Part shown: in pieces, positions 8,531 through 16,945 of the stretch
Numbering within the stretch: the stretch's first letter is position 1
Layout: each line of letters starts with the position of its first letter
Assembly (NCBI GenBank): GCA_035497315.1
Contig: DATJDU010000022.1
Location: 1-64,000, forward strand
DNA: 64,000 bases
Direction of reading: 5' to 3'
Source of the DNA: Andeanibacterium sp035497315
GTDB taxonomy: Bacteria; Pseudomonadota; Alphaproteobacteria; Sphingomonadales; Sphingomonadaceae
The notes under the pieces: generated by a model
What the model was told of the DNA's origin: nothing
Databases searched by the model: none
What the model saw: the letters and a program-made list of their open reading frames with translations, nothing else
Program-made: the position numbers and the translations under genes

Positions 8531-9040
8531 ATGACTTCGCGCCCCTTCGCATTGCTGCCTCTCGCCGCCGCGCTCGCCCTGGCTGGCTGCGCCACAGATG
8601 ATGGGGTTTATCCTTCCCTTTCCATCCGCGATGCGGAGCGGGTAAGCGGCGTGTTCGATCCGGTGGAAGCCGAACCCTTCGTCCCGGCGCCGCAGGGCGC
8701 AGAAACGCTGGGCCGGATCGGAAAGCTGCGCGCCGATGCGCAGGCATCGCACACCCGTTTCCTCTCCGCTGCCGAAAAGGCCCGCAGCCCTGTCGCCGCC
8801 GCACGCAGCGCTCAGCCGGGGGCTGACGCATGGTCGGTGGCGCAGGTCGCGCTGGCCGATCTTGCGGGGATTCGCAGCGAGAGCATGATTTCGCTCGCCG
8901 AACTCGATCTGCTGTATGTCGATGCGCAGACCGAGGGTCAGGAACTGGCCGAAATCGAATCGGCCCGCGCCGATGTGGACCGGCTGGCGACTGAGGAAGA
9001 CCGGCTGCTGGATTCGCTCAATTCGCAGGTGGCGAACTAG
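8531..9040 (+). CDS. Hypothetical lipoprotein
   Basis: A 169-aa protein with a lipoprotein signal: a hydrophobic stretch ending in the lipobox LAGC, with Cys at residue 20. The mature part is acidic and helical (AEIESARADVDRLATEEDRL), with coiled-coil character near the C-terminus. I do not recognise the family. The start could also be the in-frame ATG at 8519. It converges on moaE, and their stop codons share the tetranucleotide CTAG (9037-9040). Confidence 0.65.
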   Translation: MTSRPFALLPLAAALALAGCATDDGVYPSLSIRDAERVSGVFDPVEAEPFVPAPQGAETLGRIGKLRADAQASHTRFLSAAEKARSPVAAARSAQPGADAWSVAQVALADLAGIRSESMISLAELDLLYVDAQTEGQELAEIESARADVDRLATEEDRLLDSLNSQVAN

Positions 9041-9480
9041 TTCCAGCGCGCCAGATCCCGGTGATCCTCGCTGCGCGGTTCGATCCAGTGCCAGCCATCG
9101 GCGCGTTTCTCCCGCTTCCAGAACCACGCATCGCTCTTGAGGTGGTCCATCGCGAAATCCACAGCTTCGATCGCGGAACGGCGATGGCGGGCAGCAGCCG
9201 CGGCCAGCACAATCGGCTCCCCGGGCAGAAGAACACCCACACGGTGCACCAGCAGGATACCCAGCAGATCGAATCGGGTCAGCGCCTGATCCGCCAGCCC
9301 AGCCATGCCCGGCAGAGACAGCGGCTCATAATGGGAAAGCTCCAGCGCCTCGCAGCCATCGGTAGGCCGCACCTTGCCGGCAAAGGCGGCCACGCCGCCC
9401 GCCTCCGCATGGGCGGCGCTGAAGGCATCGATCTCCGCACCCGGATCGAAGGCGACAGCGAGCAGGCGGACATCACGCAT
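9037..9480 (-). CDS. moaE: Molybdopterin synthase catalytic subunit MoaE
   Basis: A 147-aa MoaE, the large subunit of molybdopterin synthase, which uses MoaD thiocarboxylate to convert cyclic pyranopterin monophosphate to molybdopterin. Family signatures are GGVAAFAGKVRP, LELSHYEP, VHRVGVLLPGEPIV and WKREKRADG (substrate-binding lysines). I set the start at ATG 9480, 1 nt after the moaD stop, giving the usual family length. It is the last gene of the folB-moaA-moaD-moaE run. Confidence 0.95.
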   Translation of the reverse strand: MRDVRLLAVAFDPGAEIDAFSAAHAEAGGVAAFAGKVRPTDGCEALELSHYEPLSLPGMAGLADQALTRFDLLGILLVHRVGVLLPGEPIVLAAAAARHRRSAIEAVDFAMDHLKSDAWFWKREKRADGWHWIEPRSEDHRDLARWN

Positions 9481-9481
9481 C

Positions 9482-9745
9482 TCAGCCCCCGCTGACCGGG
9501 GGAAGAAAGGCCACTTCGTCGCCATCTCCGGCCGCCAGCGCGGCCTTATCCGCCAACAGCGCACCATTGACGGCAATCCGCACCTTCTCGCCCGCCACGG
9601 CGGCGGCGAGATCCGCAGAACTCCAGACCTCGAGCCAGGCGAGCAGATCCGTCCAGTCGATCACGCCATCGGTGTCGGCCACATCGCATTCATGTGTACC
9701 GGCAAGGTCGGCAAGCCTGCCGAGGAAGACGAGCTTCACCGCCAT
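9482..9745 (-). CDS. moaD: Molybdopterin synthase sulfur carrier MoaD
   Basis: An 87-aa MoaD, a ubiquitin-fold sulfur carrier. It ends in the required Gly-Gly (FLPPVSGG), whose C-terminal carboxylate is adenylated and converted to a thiocarboxylate. It sits 4 nt after moaA and 1 nt before moaE, so all three are probably translated from one message. Confidence 0.95.
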   Translation of the reverse strand: MAVKLVFLGRLADLAGTHECDVADTDGVIDWTDLLAWLEVWSSADLAAAVAGEKVRIAVNGALLADKAALAAGDGDEVAFLPPVSGG

Positions 9746-9749
9746 GATG

Positions 9750-10763
9750 TCAGCCGCCAGTGAGCGACATGTGACGTGGCTGGGCGGGCCCGGAGCCGCG
9801 TTCGATCCGGAAATGATGCCGTTCGGGCTTGATCCGCATCAGCAGGTCGAGCGCCTCGGACAGGTTCCCATCCGGGTCGTCAGAACGCAAAGCCGCGCGC
9901 AGATCCACCTTCTCCGAACCGCCGAGGCAGGCATAAAGCTGGCCGGTGGCAGTCACGCGGATGCGGTTGCAGCCCGCGCAGAAATTGTTGGTCAGCGGCG
10001 TGATGAAGCCCAGCCGCCCGCCCGTCTCGGCCACATCGACATAACGCGAAGGACCACCGGTGGTGGCATCGGTGGGAATCAGCGTCCAACGCTTCTCCAG
10101 CTCATCGCGCACCACGGGAAGCGGCAGATAATGATCCACCCGATCTTCCTCCACATCGCCCAGTGGCATGGTCTCGATCAGGGTAATCTCATGGCCATGG
10201 GCGTGGGCCCATTCGATGAGGAAAGGAATCTCCTCCTCATTCATGCCCTTGAGCGCAACGGTGTTGAGCTTGACCTTCAGCCCCGCCTCGCGCGCGGCGG
10301 CAATGCCCCGCAGCACGTCGTTCAGCTTGTCGCGGCGGGAGAGGCGTTCGAACAGCGCCCCATCCATCGTGTCGAGCGAAACATTGATCCGCCGCACTCC
10401 GGCCGCCGCCAGATCGTCGGCGAAATGTTCCAGCTGAGTGCCATTGGTGGTGATGGTCAGCTCTTCCAGCCCATCGCCGATCTTGCGCCCCAGCGCGCGA
10501 ACCAATTCGATTACGTCGCGCCGCACCAGCGGCTCGCCCCCGGTCAGGCGAATCTTGGTGATGCCACGATCGATGAACCCCAGAGCCAGGCTGTGCAGTT
10601 CCTCAAGGCTCAGCACGTCCTTGCGCGGCAGGAAGGTCATCTTCTCCGGCATGCAATAGGTGCAGCGCAGATCGCACCGATCCGTCACCGAAAGGCGCAG
10701 ATAGGTGATCCGCCGGTTGAAGGCGTCCACCAGAGGGGCCGAAGATGTGCTCACGAGTGTCAT
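9750..10763 (-). CDS. moaA: GTP 3',8-cyclase MoaA
   Basis: A 337-aa radical-SAM enzyme that starts molybdenum cofactor synthesis from GTP. The N-terminal cluster motif CDLRCTYC places Cys at 30, 34 and 37. The C-terminal second-cluster cysteines are at about 262, 265 and 279 (FCAGCNRIRV, then YACLGG). The protein ends in Gly-Gly, as functional MoaA proteins do. It lies between the SDR-like remnant (6-nt gap) and moaD. Confidence 0.97.
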   Translation of the reverse strand: MTLVSTSSAPLVDAFNRRITYLRLSVTDRCDLRCTYCMPEKMTFLPRKDVLSLEELHSLALGFIDRGITKIRLTGGEPLVRRDVIELVRALGRKIGDGLEELTITTNGTQLEHFADDLAAAGVRRINVSLDTMDGALFERLSRRDKLNDVLRGIAAAREAGLKVKLNTVALKGMNEEEIPFLIEWAHAHGHEITLIETMPLGDVEEDRVDHYLPLPVVRDELEKRWTLIPTDATTGGPSRYVDVAETGGRLGFITPLTNNFCAGCNRIRVTATGQLYACLGGSEKVDLRAALRSDDPDGNLSEALDLLMRIKPERHHFRIERGSGPAQPRHMSLTGG

Positions 10764-10769
10764 ATAGCA

Positions 10770-11105
10770 CTAATTTGCCGAATTGCCCGCAGCATCGTCC
10801 ACAGGCAGAAGCTGGCCGGTAATGCCCGGCGCACGAGCCAGCCATTGCAGCACGGCCTCCACGCCTTCGCCTTCCCTGCCCTCCACGCCATTGACGCGCC
10901 GGGGCGCAGCCTCTCGCGCCAGATCCGCGATCGCGGCCTTGCGCCAGGCTGCATGGTCATAGGGCGCCTGAGGGAATACAAGCGCCAGCGCCTCGGCACC
11001 GCCTGCCAGCTCCTTGCGGGCGGCAGGCAGATAGCGCGCATGAAAGGCCGCCGCGGCATCGAGCGCCGCTTCAGGCAGGCCCTGGATGCGCAGCACAGCC
11101 TGCAT
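10770..11105 (-). CDS. Shrunken SDR-like (Rossmann-type) protein
   Basis: A 111-aa protein that I read as a remnant of a short-chain dehydrogenase. The segment AAWRKAAIADLAREAAPRRV aligns by eye with the SDR helix (YxxSKAAvxxLtrxxAxExApxxiRVN), RVNGVEG matches RVNxVxPG, and ITGQLLPVD matches the SDR C-terminus. The nucleotide-binding GxxxGxG is absent and the catalytic Tyr is replaced by Ala, though the Lys remains. It overlaps folB by 1 nt (TGATG). Many alphaproteobacteria have a full SDR (pteridine-reductase-like) next to folB, so a descended non-catalytic role in the pterin pathway is plausible but inferred. Confidence 0.6.
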   Translation of the reverse strand: MQAVLRIQGLPEAALDAAAAFHARYLPAARKELAGGAEALALVFPQAPYDHAAWRKAAIADLAREAAPRRVNGVEGREGEGVEAVLQWLARAPGITGQLLPVDDAAGNSAN

Positions 11106-11482
11106 CAGCCTGCCCGGCGCTGCCGGGTGAGCGTGATGCCGATCTGCTCGTTCGCCTCGCTCAGCGCCAGCTTCACGATCTTGACCGAAACTTCCTCCAC
11201 CCGCTCGTCGCGCAGGAACAGCGTGTCGCAGATATGCTCGGCCACTGCCTCGATCAGCTTGTAATGCGTCGCATCGCCCAGCGCTTCCGAAGCGGCGAAC
11301 TTCAGGTCCATGTAATTGAGGCTGGCGTCGAGCGGAGTCTCCGGCTCGAAGCGGTCGGCCGACTTCAGCTTCACCCGCAGGGTAAAGCGCAGGGGCTGCG
11401 GCTTGCCAGTCTCCTCCGAATAGATTCCGGTGAGCACGTCATGTTCGAAGTCGGCGACTTCGAGGTAAAGGCTGTCAGCCAT
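11105..11482 (-). CDS. folB: Dihydroneopterin aldolase
   Basis: A 125-aa FolB of the tunnelling-fold family, which converts dihydroneopterin to hydroxymethyl-dihydropterin plus glycolaldehyde in folate synthesis. The pattern GIYSEETGKPQPLRFTLRV, LNYMDLK, YKLIEAVAEHICD and VSVKIVKL follows the family closely. It is the first gene of the minus-strand folB-SDR remnant-moaA-moaD-moaE run and overlaps its downstream neighbour by 1 nt. Confidence 0.9.
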   Translation of the reverse strand: MADSLYLEVADFEHDVLTGIYSEETGKPQPLRFTLRVKLKSADRFEPETPLDASLNYMDLKFAASEALGDATHYKLIEAVAEHICDTLFLRDERVEEVSVKIVKLALSEANEQIGITLTRQRRAG

Positions 11483-11550
11483 CCTGTGTCCTGCTTACGA
11501 TTTTGCGCGCCTTTCGCACCGGATCGGGCCCATGTCCAGCGTCCTGCCTG

Positions 11551-12348
11551 TCATGCAGAATGCGGGCGACGGTAGATGAGCCAATAGATCAGCGCGACCA
11601 GCACGCCGCCGCCAACGATATTGCCGGCAGTCACCAACGCAAGATTGGCGGCAAGCCCGGCAAGGTCGAACGCGCCCGAATCGAGCATCGCAACCGGGAT
11701 CAGATACATATTCGCCACCGAATGTTCGAAGCCGAGCACCACGAAGGCAGTGATCGGGAAAAGGATCACCAGCACCTTGCCCGACACGCTATGCGCGGCA
11801 AAGCACATCCACACCGCCAGGCAGACCAGGATATTGCACAGGATTCCGCGCGTGAAGGCCTCCATCGGGTCAAGCGCCAGCTTGGCCTGCGCAATCGACA
11901 GCGCGGTTTCCGCTACTGCCCCGTCCCCCAGCGAGAGCACGCCCGAGAGGTGAACCAGCACCGCAGTGCCCAGCGCGCCCACCAGATTGCCGCACCAGAC
12001 GATCGCCCAGTTGCGCAGCAGGGCGGCGCTGGTGATACATCCGCTGGCGCGGGCCAGCACGACCAGGCTGTTGCCGGTGAACAATTCCGCTCCACCGATG
12101 ATCACCAGCACGAGACCGAGCGAGAAGGCCATGCCGCCCAGCAGCCGCGTAGGCCCGAAGCCCAGCTCGCTGCCGGTCACCACCACGGTATAGAACATCG
12201 CGCCAAGGGCAATGAAGGCCCCGGCCAGCACGCCCAGAGTGAAGGTTTCGACAAAGCCGAGCGCCACTTTGCGCACGCCCACTTCCTCGACCAGCGCCGC
12301 GATCCGGGCGGGAGCCACGACATCGAGCGGATGCGGCTCCGGGTTCAC
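11551..12348 (-). CDS. Formate/nitrite transporter (FNT) family channel
   Basis: A 265-aa FNT-family membrane protein with six helices (GFVETFTLGVLAGAFIALGAMF; ELFTGNSL; RGILCNILVCLAVWM; VLGFEHSVANMYLIP; TAGNIVGGGVLVALIYW). ELFTGN and FEHSVANM are the pore signatures, and GILCNILVCLAVW matches the GxxCNxxVxxAVW element. FNT channels pass formate, nitrite, hydrosulfide or acetate; which one applies here cannot be told. The start is a GTG, 7 nt after the methyltransferase stop, with GGGTGAAG as Shine-Dalgarno. Confidence 0.9.
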   Translation of the reverse strand: MNPEPHPLDVVAPARIAALVEEVGVRKVALGFVETFTLGVLAGAFIALGAMFYTVVVTGSELGFGPTRLLGGMAFSLGLVLVIIGGAELFTGNSLVVLARASGCITSAALLRNWAIVWCGNLVGALGTAVLVHLSGVLSLGDGAVAETALSIAQAKLALDPMEAFTRGILCNILVCLAVWMCFAAHSVSGKVLVILFPITAFVVLGFEHSVANMYLIPVAMLDSGAFDLAGLAANLALVTAGNIVGGGVLVALIYWLIYRRPHSA

Positions 12349-12355
12349 CGGTACT

Positions 12356-13246
12356 TCACCCGGCGCAAGTCCAGCGTGCGAAGATCGCGGTGGGGAGCAG
12401 GCGGCCGTCCGGCCCGTCTTCCCGCACGGCCAGATCGCCATGTTCGATGCGCCCCGGAAGCCCCGCGAAATGTTCCTCCAGCAGCCCCGCGAGCGAGAGG
12501 CTGGACATGCGTACGGCATAGGCGGTGAGGAACAGGAAGCGGCTGTCTTCGTCCAGCAGGCTGCGACAATCGGCGATCAGCGGGGCGAGGTGCTCCTCGA
12601 TCCGCCAGGTCTCCCCATCGGGGCCGCGACCGAATTTGGGGGGATCGAGAATGATCCCGTCATAACGCCGCCCACGCCGCACTTCGCGCGCGGTGAACTT
12701 GGCCGCATCGTCCACCAGCCAGCGCACCGGGCGGTCCTGCATTCCGGCGAGAAACGCATTCTCCCGCGCCGCCGCGACCGATTTCTTGCTGGCGTCCACA
12801 TGAGTAACCGGGCCGCACTGGCTCAGCGCCAGAGTGCCCACGCCGGTATAGCCGAAGAGGTTGAGGGTCTGCGCATCTGCCCTGCCCTCAAGCTGCCCGC
12901 GCATCCAGCTCCACACCGGCGCCATGTCCGGGAAGAATCCCAGATGGCGGAAGGGCGTGCATTGGGCAGTAAAGCGGACATCGTCCCAGGTCAGCGGCCA
13001 GCCTTCGCGCGGCACGTCGCGCAAGAAATGCCAGCGCCCGCCGCCATCCTCGTCCGATCCGGGCACGAATTCGCCATGCGCGTCCCACTCGGCAAGCTGC
13101 GGCGTCCACATGGCCTGCGGTTCGGGCCGGATGAAGCGGAACGGGCCATAGCGTTCCAGCTTGCGGCCATGGCCGCTATCGACCAGCCCGTAGTCGGCCC
13201 AGCCCTCGCCTGCGAGGATCAGGGGATCGAGCGCCAGCTTCGCCAT
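12356..13246 (-). CDS. Class I SAM-dependent methyltransferase (RlmI-like)
   Basis: A 296-aa methyltransferase resembling the catalytic half of RlmI/RlmK 23S rRNA m5C/m7G enzymes. The SAM motif I is LNLFGYTGVGTLALS, followed by THVDASKKSVAAARENAF and the catalytic-loop motif ILDPPKFGRG. The PUA domain of RlmI is not present. The ATG overlaps the thrC stop by 1 nt (TGATG), so the two are translationally coupled, as in other sphingomonads. The exact RNA substrate is not known. Confidence 0.85.
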   Translation of the reverse strand: MAKLALDPLILAGEGWADYGLVDSGHGRKLERYGPFRFIRPEPQAMWTPQLAEWDAHGEFVPGSDEDGGGRWHFLRDVPREGWPLTWDDVRFTAQCTPFRHLGFFPDMAPVWSWMRGQLEGRADAQTLNLFGYTGVGTLALSQCGPVTHVDASKKSVAAARENAFLAGMQDRPVRWLVDDAAKFTAREVRRGRRYDGIILDPPKFGRGPDGETWRIEEHLAPLIADCRSLLDEDSRFLFLTAYAVRMSSLSLAGLLEEHFAGLPGRIEHGDLAVREDGPDGRLLPTAIFARWTCAG

Positions 13247-14646
13247 CAGGCGTTCGGCGTCGCATGCTCCGCCACATAGGCGGCTATCGCATCGTAATCG
13301 CCCGGCAGCTCGACATAGCGCTCCTCGCGCTCGAACAGGTCGCCCACACGAGCCGGCAGGCCCGGGCGCGTGCCGGTGGCCTGTTCCACCGCATCGGGGA
13401 ACTTGGCGGGATGGGCCGTTGCCAGCGTGACAATCGGAACGGACTTGTCCACCCCGGCATGGCGCGCGGCGTGCAGGCCGATCGCAGTGTGCGGATCGAT
13501 GATCTCTGCGCAATGGTCCGCGGCCCAGCGCATGGCGGCGATCATCTCGTCCCCATCTGCGCGGGTGCTGGTGAACAGGGCCGAGGCTCCTTCGCGCTGC
13601 GCATTGGTGAGGCGCATGGCCTTGCTCGCCTCGAAGCCGCGCATCTGCTCGGCCAGAGCCAGCCCGTCACGCCCCCCGCAATCGAACAGCAGCCGCTCGA
13701 AATTGGAGCTGACCTGAATATCCATCGAAGGCGCGGCAGTGGGCGTAACCGTCCCTGCCGAATAATCGCCTTGCGACAGCGCCCGGTGGAGGATGTCGTT
13801 CACATTGGTCGCCACGATCAGCCGCTCGATCGGCAGACCCATCTTGGCCGCGACATAACCAGCGAACACATCCCCGAAATTGCCGGTCGGCACGGAGAAG
13901 GCCACCTTGCGATTGGGCGCGCCCAGCTGCACCGCGCTGGCGAAATAATAGACCACCTGCGCCATCAGCCGGGCCCAGTTGATCGAATTCACCGCGCTGA
14001 TGTGGAAGCGGCTGGTCATGGAAGTATCGCCGAACATGCGCTTCACCATCGCCTGCGCATCGTCGAAACTGCCTTCGATGGCGATGTTATAGACATTGGG
14101 CGCCAGCACGGTGGTCATCTGGCGGCGCTGCACGTCGCTCACCCTCCCCTTGGGGTGGAGCATGAAGATGTCGATATTCGCGCGGTTCGCCACAGCGTCG
14201 ATCGCGGCCGAGCCGGTATCGCCCGAGGTCGCGCCCACGATGGTCAGCCGGTCTTCCCGGCGAGACAGGAATGTCTCGAACAGGCGGCCCAGCAATTGCA
14301 GCGCCACGTCCTTGAAGGCCAAAGTGGGGCCATGGAACAGTTCCAGCAGCCATTGCTGTTCGTCGAACTGCCTGAGCGGCGTCACCGCATCATGGGCAAA
14401 GGTGCCATAGGCGCTGCGGCACAGACCCAGCAGCTCCTCATCCGTCAGGCTGCCCGCCACGAAGGGCTGCATCACCTTCACCGCCAGCTCGGCATAGGGA
14501 AGCCCCGCCATGGCCGCGATTTCCGCCTCGGTGAACCGGGGCCATTCGGAGGGGACATAGAGCCCGCCATCCGAGGCAAGCCCGGCCAGCGTGACACCTT
14601 CGAAATCGAGCGCCGGGGCGCTGCCGCGAGTGGAGACGTAAAGCAT
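13246..14646 (-). CDS. thrC: Threonine synthase
   Basis: A 466-aa PLP enzyme converting O-phosphohomoserine to threonine. It belongs to the longer proteobacterial/fungal type. The PLP lysine lies in LAFKDVALQLL, the phosphate-binding loop is SGDTGSAAIDA, and MLYVSTRG is the standard N-terminus. I chose ATG 14646 on that basis; AAGG lies about 10 nt upstream. It heads a minus-strand run with the methyltransferase and the FNT channel. Confidence 0.95.
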   Translation of the reverse strand: MLYVSTRGSAPALDFEGVTLAGLASDGGLYVPSEWPRFTEAEIAAMAGLPYAELAVKVMQPFVAGSLTDEELLGLCRSAYGTFAHDAVTPLRQFDEQQWLLELFHGPTLAFKDVALQLLGRLFETFLSRREDRLTIVGATSGDTGSAAIDAVANRANIDIFMLHPKGRVSDVQRRQMTTVLAPNVYNIAIEGSFDDAQAMVKRMFGDTSMTSRFHISAVNSINWARLMAQVVYYFASAVQLGAPNRKVAFSVPTGNFGDVFAGYVAAKMGLPIERLIVATNVNDILHRALSQGDYSAGTVTPTAAPSMDIQVSSNFERLLFDCGGRDGLALAEQMRGFEASKAMRLTNAQREGASALFTSTRADGDEMIAAMRWAADHCAEIIDPHTAIGLHAARHAGVDKSVPIVTLATAHPAKFPDAVEQATGTRPGLPARVGDLFEREERYVELPGDYDAIAAYVAEHATPNA

Positions 14647-15068
14647 GGCGCGCGCCTTAATCGCACCGCCCGGCAAAGGAAACCCCGGATGGGCCGGGAG
14701 GCACATTCGCGCGGCGTCCGGGCGGGCTCTCCGGCGGACGGAAGGCAAGGCAGCGAAGGTTACGCGAAAAGGCCCGCGAAACCGTGTGACCATTCCCAGA
14801 ATTTTCGTTTTTAAATAATGACTTGTGCGATATTTTGCGAACGACTGTGTGACTTTTCGTTCGCCCCTGTGTCACCCGCTCGAATCGCACCGCCATCGCC
14901 CCTGTCCAATCGCCGCCAAATCGCCTTGGCCTGCCATGGCACAGACGGGGGTCTGTAGGAAAATGGCGAATGAAGCCCCCTCTCCAACTTCGGCTAGCGA
15001 GCAAGCTCGTCAGCCTCCGTATCCTCTCCCATCAGGGGAGCGGAGCTTGGAGAGGGGTAGTCGCCCCA
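14647..15068. other. 422-nt intergenic stretch with nested dyads
   Basis: No gene is seen here. The part near thrC is AT-rich around 14800-14850 (GTTTTTAAATAATG) and probably holds the thrC promoter. It also contains a GTGTGAC...GTGTCACC block (14847-14876) that reappears near 57.5 kb, and a palindromic element (14933-15057). Confidence 0.6.
14933..15057. repeat. Nested palindromic element
   Basis: ACAGAC-GGGG-GTCTGT (14941-14956) is flanked by GCCAT/ATGGC. Further on, CCCCTCTCCAA (14977-14987) pairs perfectly with TTGGAGAGGGG (15047-15057) around an inner CTCTCCC/GGGGAG. The CCTCTCC flanks resemble those of the repeat at 49394-49519 and look like a dispersed intergenic palindrome. Confidence 0.55.
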
Positions 15069-15536
15069 TCACCACTCCGCCGCCAATTTCCCCAACTGCT
15101 CGATCACCGTCCCCCAGCCATCAGCAAAGCCCTGCTCGGAATGGCGCGCAGCATCTTCGGGCGTCTTGTGCATTACCCGCGCGGCGTAGCGCGTGCCGCC
15201 ATCCTCGGGCGTGAGTGTGACGATTGCGGTGAGGCCCAGCCACGGCTCGATCGGACGCCAACCCTCGCTTAGCATGGTGGTGAAGACCAGCCTTTCGCCC
15301 GGCACCACCTCCAGAAAGCACGCCTCCATATGCGGCTGCCACTCGCCGCCCGGCTCGCGCATCAGCGTTTCGAAACCACCGCCGGGGCGCAGATCGTGCT
15401 TGATAGACCGGCATTCCATCGGAAGGGGAATCCACCAGCGGTCGAAATGCTCGGCCTCGGACCAGCCTTTCCAGACGGCAGCGGGCGGCGCCTTGATCAG
15501 GCGGGAAATGGCCAGATCGGCCTGCGTGAAATTCAT
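15069..15536 (-). CDS. SRPBCC/AHSA1-domain protein
   Basis: A 155-aa protein of the START-like SRPBCC fold, AHSA1 subfamily: ISRLIKAPPAAVWKGWSEAE near the N-terminus, then WWIPLPME and a C-terminal helix EQGFADGWGTVIEQLGKLA. These proteins form hydrophobic pockets; ligands are usually unknown. The ATG overlaps the ArsR stop by 4 nt (ATGA), so it is co-translated with that regulator. ArsR-plus-AHSA1 pairs are frequent in alphaproteobacteria. Confidence 0.85.
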   Translation of the reverse strand: MNFTQADLAISRLIKAPPAAVWKGWSEAEHFDRWWIPLPMECRSIKHDLRPGGGFETLMREPGGEWQPHMEACFLEVVPGERLVFTTMLSEGWRPIEPWLGLTAIVTLTPEDGGTRYAARVMHKTPEDAARHSEQGFADGWGTVIEQLGKLAAEW

Positions 15537-15889
15537 GGCTGTTCCTCTGTGGCGAGATGGGTTTCGGCATAGACAGCCAGCCTGTCGGTGCGCGCTTCCC
15601 AGACCTTGCGCTGACCGGTGAGCCATTCCTCCGTCGCGCGCAGCCGTTCTGGCAGAATCCGGCAAGTGCGCACGCGCCCCTGCTTCTCGGAAGCAATCCA
15701 TCCGCTCTCTTCCAGAACGCGGATATGTTTGAGAAAAGCGGGCAGGCCCATGGCGAATGGACCGGCCAGTTCCGCCACTGGCGCCGGCCCTTCGATCAGC
15801 CGCCCGAGGACCGCCCGCCGCGTTGGATCGGCGAGCGCGTGAAAGGCGAGATCGAGCGATGCGTGATTGTTTGCCATATGGCGAACCAT
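15533..15889 (-). CDS. ArsR-family transcriptional regulator
   Basis: A roughly 118-aa winged-helix regulator of the ArsR type without metal-binding cysteines: LAFHALADPTRRAVLGRLIE, AFLKHIRVLEESGW and a beta-wing SEKQGRVRTCRI. It is coupled to the AHSA1 gene. The start is uncertain: ATG 15889 (AGGTG 11 nt upstream) or ATG 15877. The upstream frame is open but looks non-coding. Confidence 0.8.
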   Translation of the reverse strand: MVRHMANNHASLDLAFHALADPTRRAVLGRLIEGPAPVAELAGPFAMGLPAFLKHIRVLEESGWIASEKQGRVRTCRILPERLRATEEWLTGQRKVWEARTDRLAVYAETHLATEEQP

Positions 15890-15935
15890 AGGCAATAGTT
15901 CACCTACCGGCAAACAGTCTGTCAGGCAGCGCGGA

Positions 15936-16526
15936 TTATTTTCCCCGCATCCGCTTGCGCAGCGCAATCGCGTAGATCACCAGCGCCGTGGCCGCGAAAA
16001 AGAACCACTGCCAGGCATAGGCCATGTGATTATTGGGAATATCGGCTGGATCGGGTGCGGCATTGGCCTGCAGGCCCGCGAGCGGCGGAGATGCGATCAG
16101 GCGGGCTTCTCCGTCGCGGCCGGGGCCGATGATGCCCTGCACATCGCCGCCAGCCCATTGCGTGTCCTGCGGACCGGGCGACCAGCCCAGCACGACGTCG
16201 GCCTCGCTCATGCCTGCTCCGGCACCGGCGATGGCGCAGCGGGCGACCCGGGCCCAGCCCGTCTCCCCTGCAGTGTTATGTCCCGCGACGGCATCGATCG
16301 AGATCACGCGAGCGCAGCGAATCGCGGCATGGCGATAGAGCACGCCCTCCACCTCGGCCTTGCTCTTCGGCCATTCGGCCAGCGAGGAAAGGGTCAGGGA
16401 CTGGTGATAGCGCTCCAGCAGCGCTTCCTTCCAGCTTGCGCGGTGCAATTGCCACACGCCCAGCCCCACCATGGTGCCAACAGCCAGAAGTACGACGATA
16501 GTGGCGAGAATCGGCAGACGCCGCAT
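15936..16526 (-). CDS. SURF1-family cytochrome oxidase assembly protein
   Basis: A 196-aa SURF1/Shy1 protein that helps heme a insertion into subunit I of cytochrome c oxidase. It has an N-terminal transmembrane segment (residues about 5-25), the GVWQLHRASWKEALL motif just after it, and a C-terminal segment with NNHMAYAWQWFFFAATALVI, which is the SURF1 signature. It overlaps DUF983 by 1 nt (TGATG) and is the last gene of the cox cluster. Confidence 0.9.
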   Translation of the reverse strand: MRRLPILATIVVLLAVGTMVGLGVWQLHRASWKEALLERYHQSLTLSSLAEWPKSKAEVEGVLYRHAAIRCARVISIDAVAGHNTAGETGWARVARCAIAGAGAGMSEADVVLGWSPGPQDTQWAGGDVQGIIGPGRDGEARLIASPPLAGLQANAAPDPADIPNNHMAYAWQWFFFAATALVIYAIALRKRMRGK

Positions 16527-16933
16527 CACGGCTTCCCGCTCTCGTCGCCCACATCGCCGCCAGTGACTTCCTTTGCCTTGCGCCAATATTCGGCCTGCAG
16601 CAGCCACGCCTTGCTGACGCGCAAACCCCATATGGTCGATCCGGCAATCACCGGAATCCAGATCAGCACATGGACCCAGAAAGGCGGATGTACCGAAAAT
16701 TCCAGCCACAGGGCCAGGATCACCACCAGCGCTCCGATGATCAGGGTGAGAAAGGCCGCGGGCCCATCCCCCACGTTGAACTGGGCGAAATCCAGCCCGC
16801 AATTGCTGCAGCGCGGGGCAAAGCGGGCGAGCCCGCCGAACAGGGTCTTCGCGCCGCATTTGGGGCAGAGACCAAGAAGGGCAGCCTGCACGGCGGCGGG
16901 CTGCCCTTCTTCGGTTGATTCGGGTTTGTTCAC
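16526..16933 (-). CDS. DUF983 membrane protein
   Basis: A 135-aa DUF983 protein. Two CxxC pairs (CPKCGAKTLF and CSNCG) form a likely zinc ribbon near the N-terminus, followed by two membrane segments (residues about 60-110). In alphaproteobacteria DUF983 sits between ctaE and surf1, as here, which implies a role in oxidase biogenesis; the mechanism is unknown. The start is GTG, 12 nt after ctaE. Confidence 0.85.
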   Translation of the reverse strand: MNKPESTEEGQPAAVQAALLGLCPKCGAKTLFGGLARFAPRCSNCGLDFAQFNVGDGPAAFLTLIIGALVVILALWLEFSVHPPFWVHVLIWIPVIAGSTIWGLRVSKAWLLQAEYWRKAKEVTGGDVGDESGKP

Positions 16934-16945
16934 CTCAGGCGCCGA

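Noticed and set aside
9567..11264. 565-codon plus-strand frame across moaA and folB
   Set aside because: Antisense of clear MoaA, MoaD and FolB proteins.
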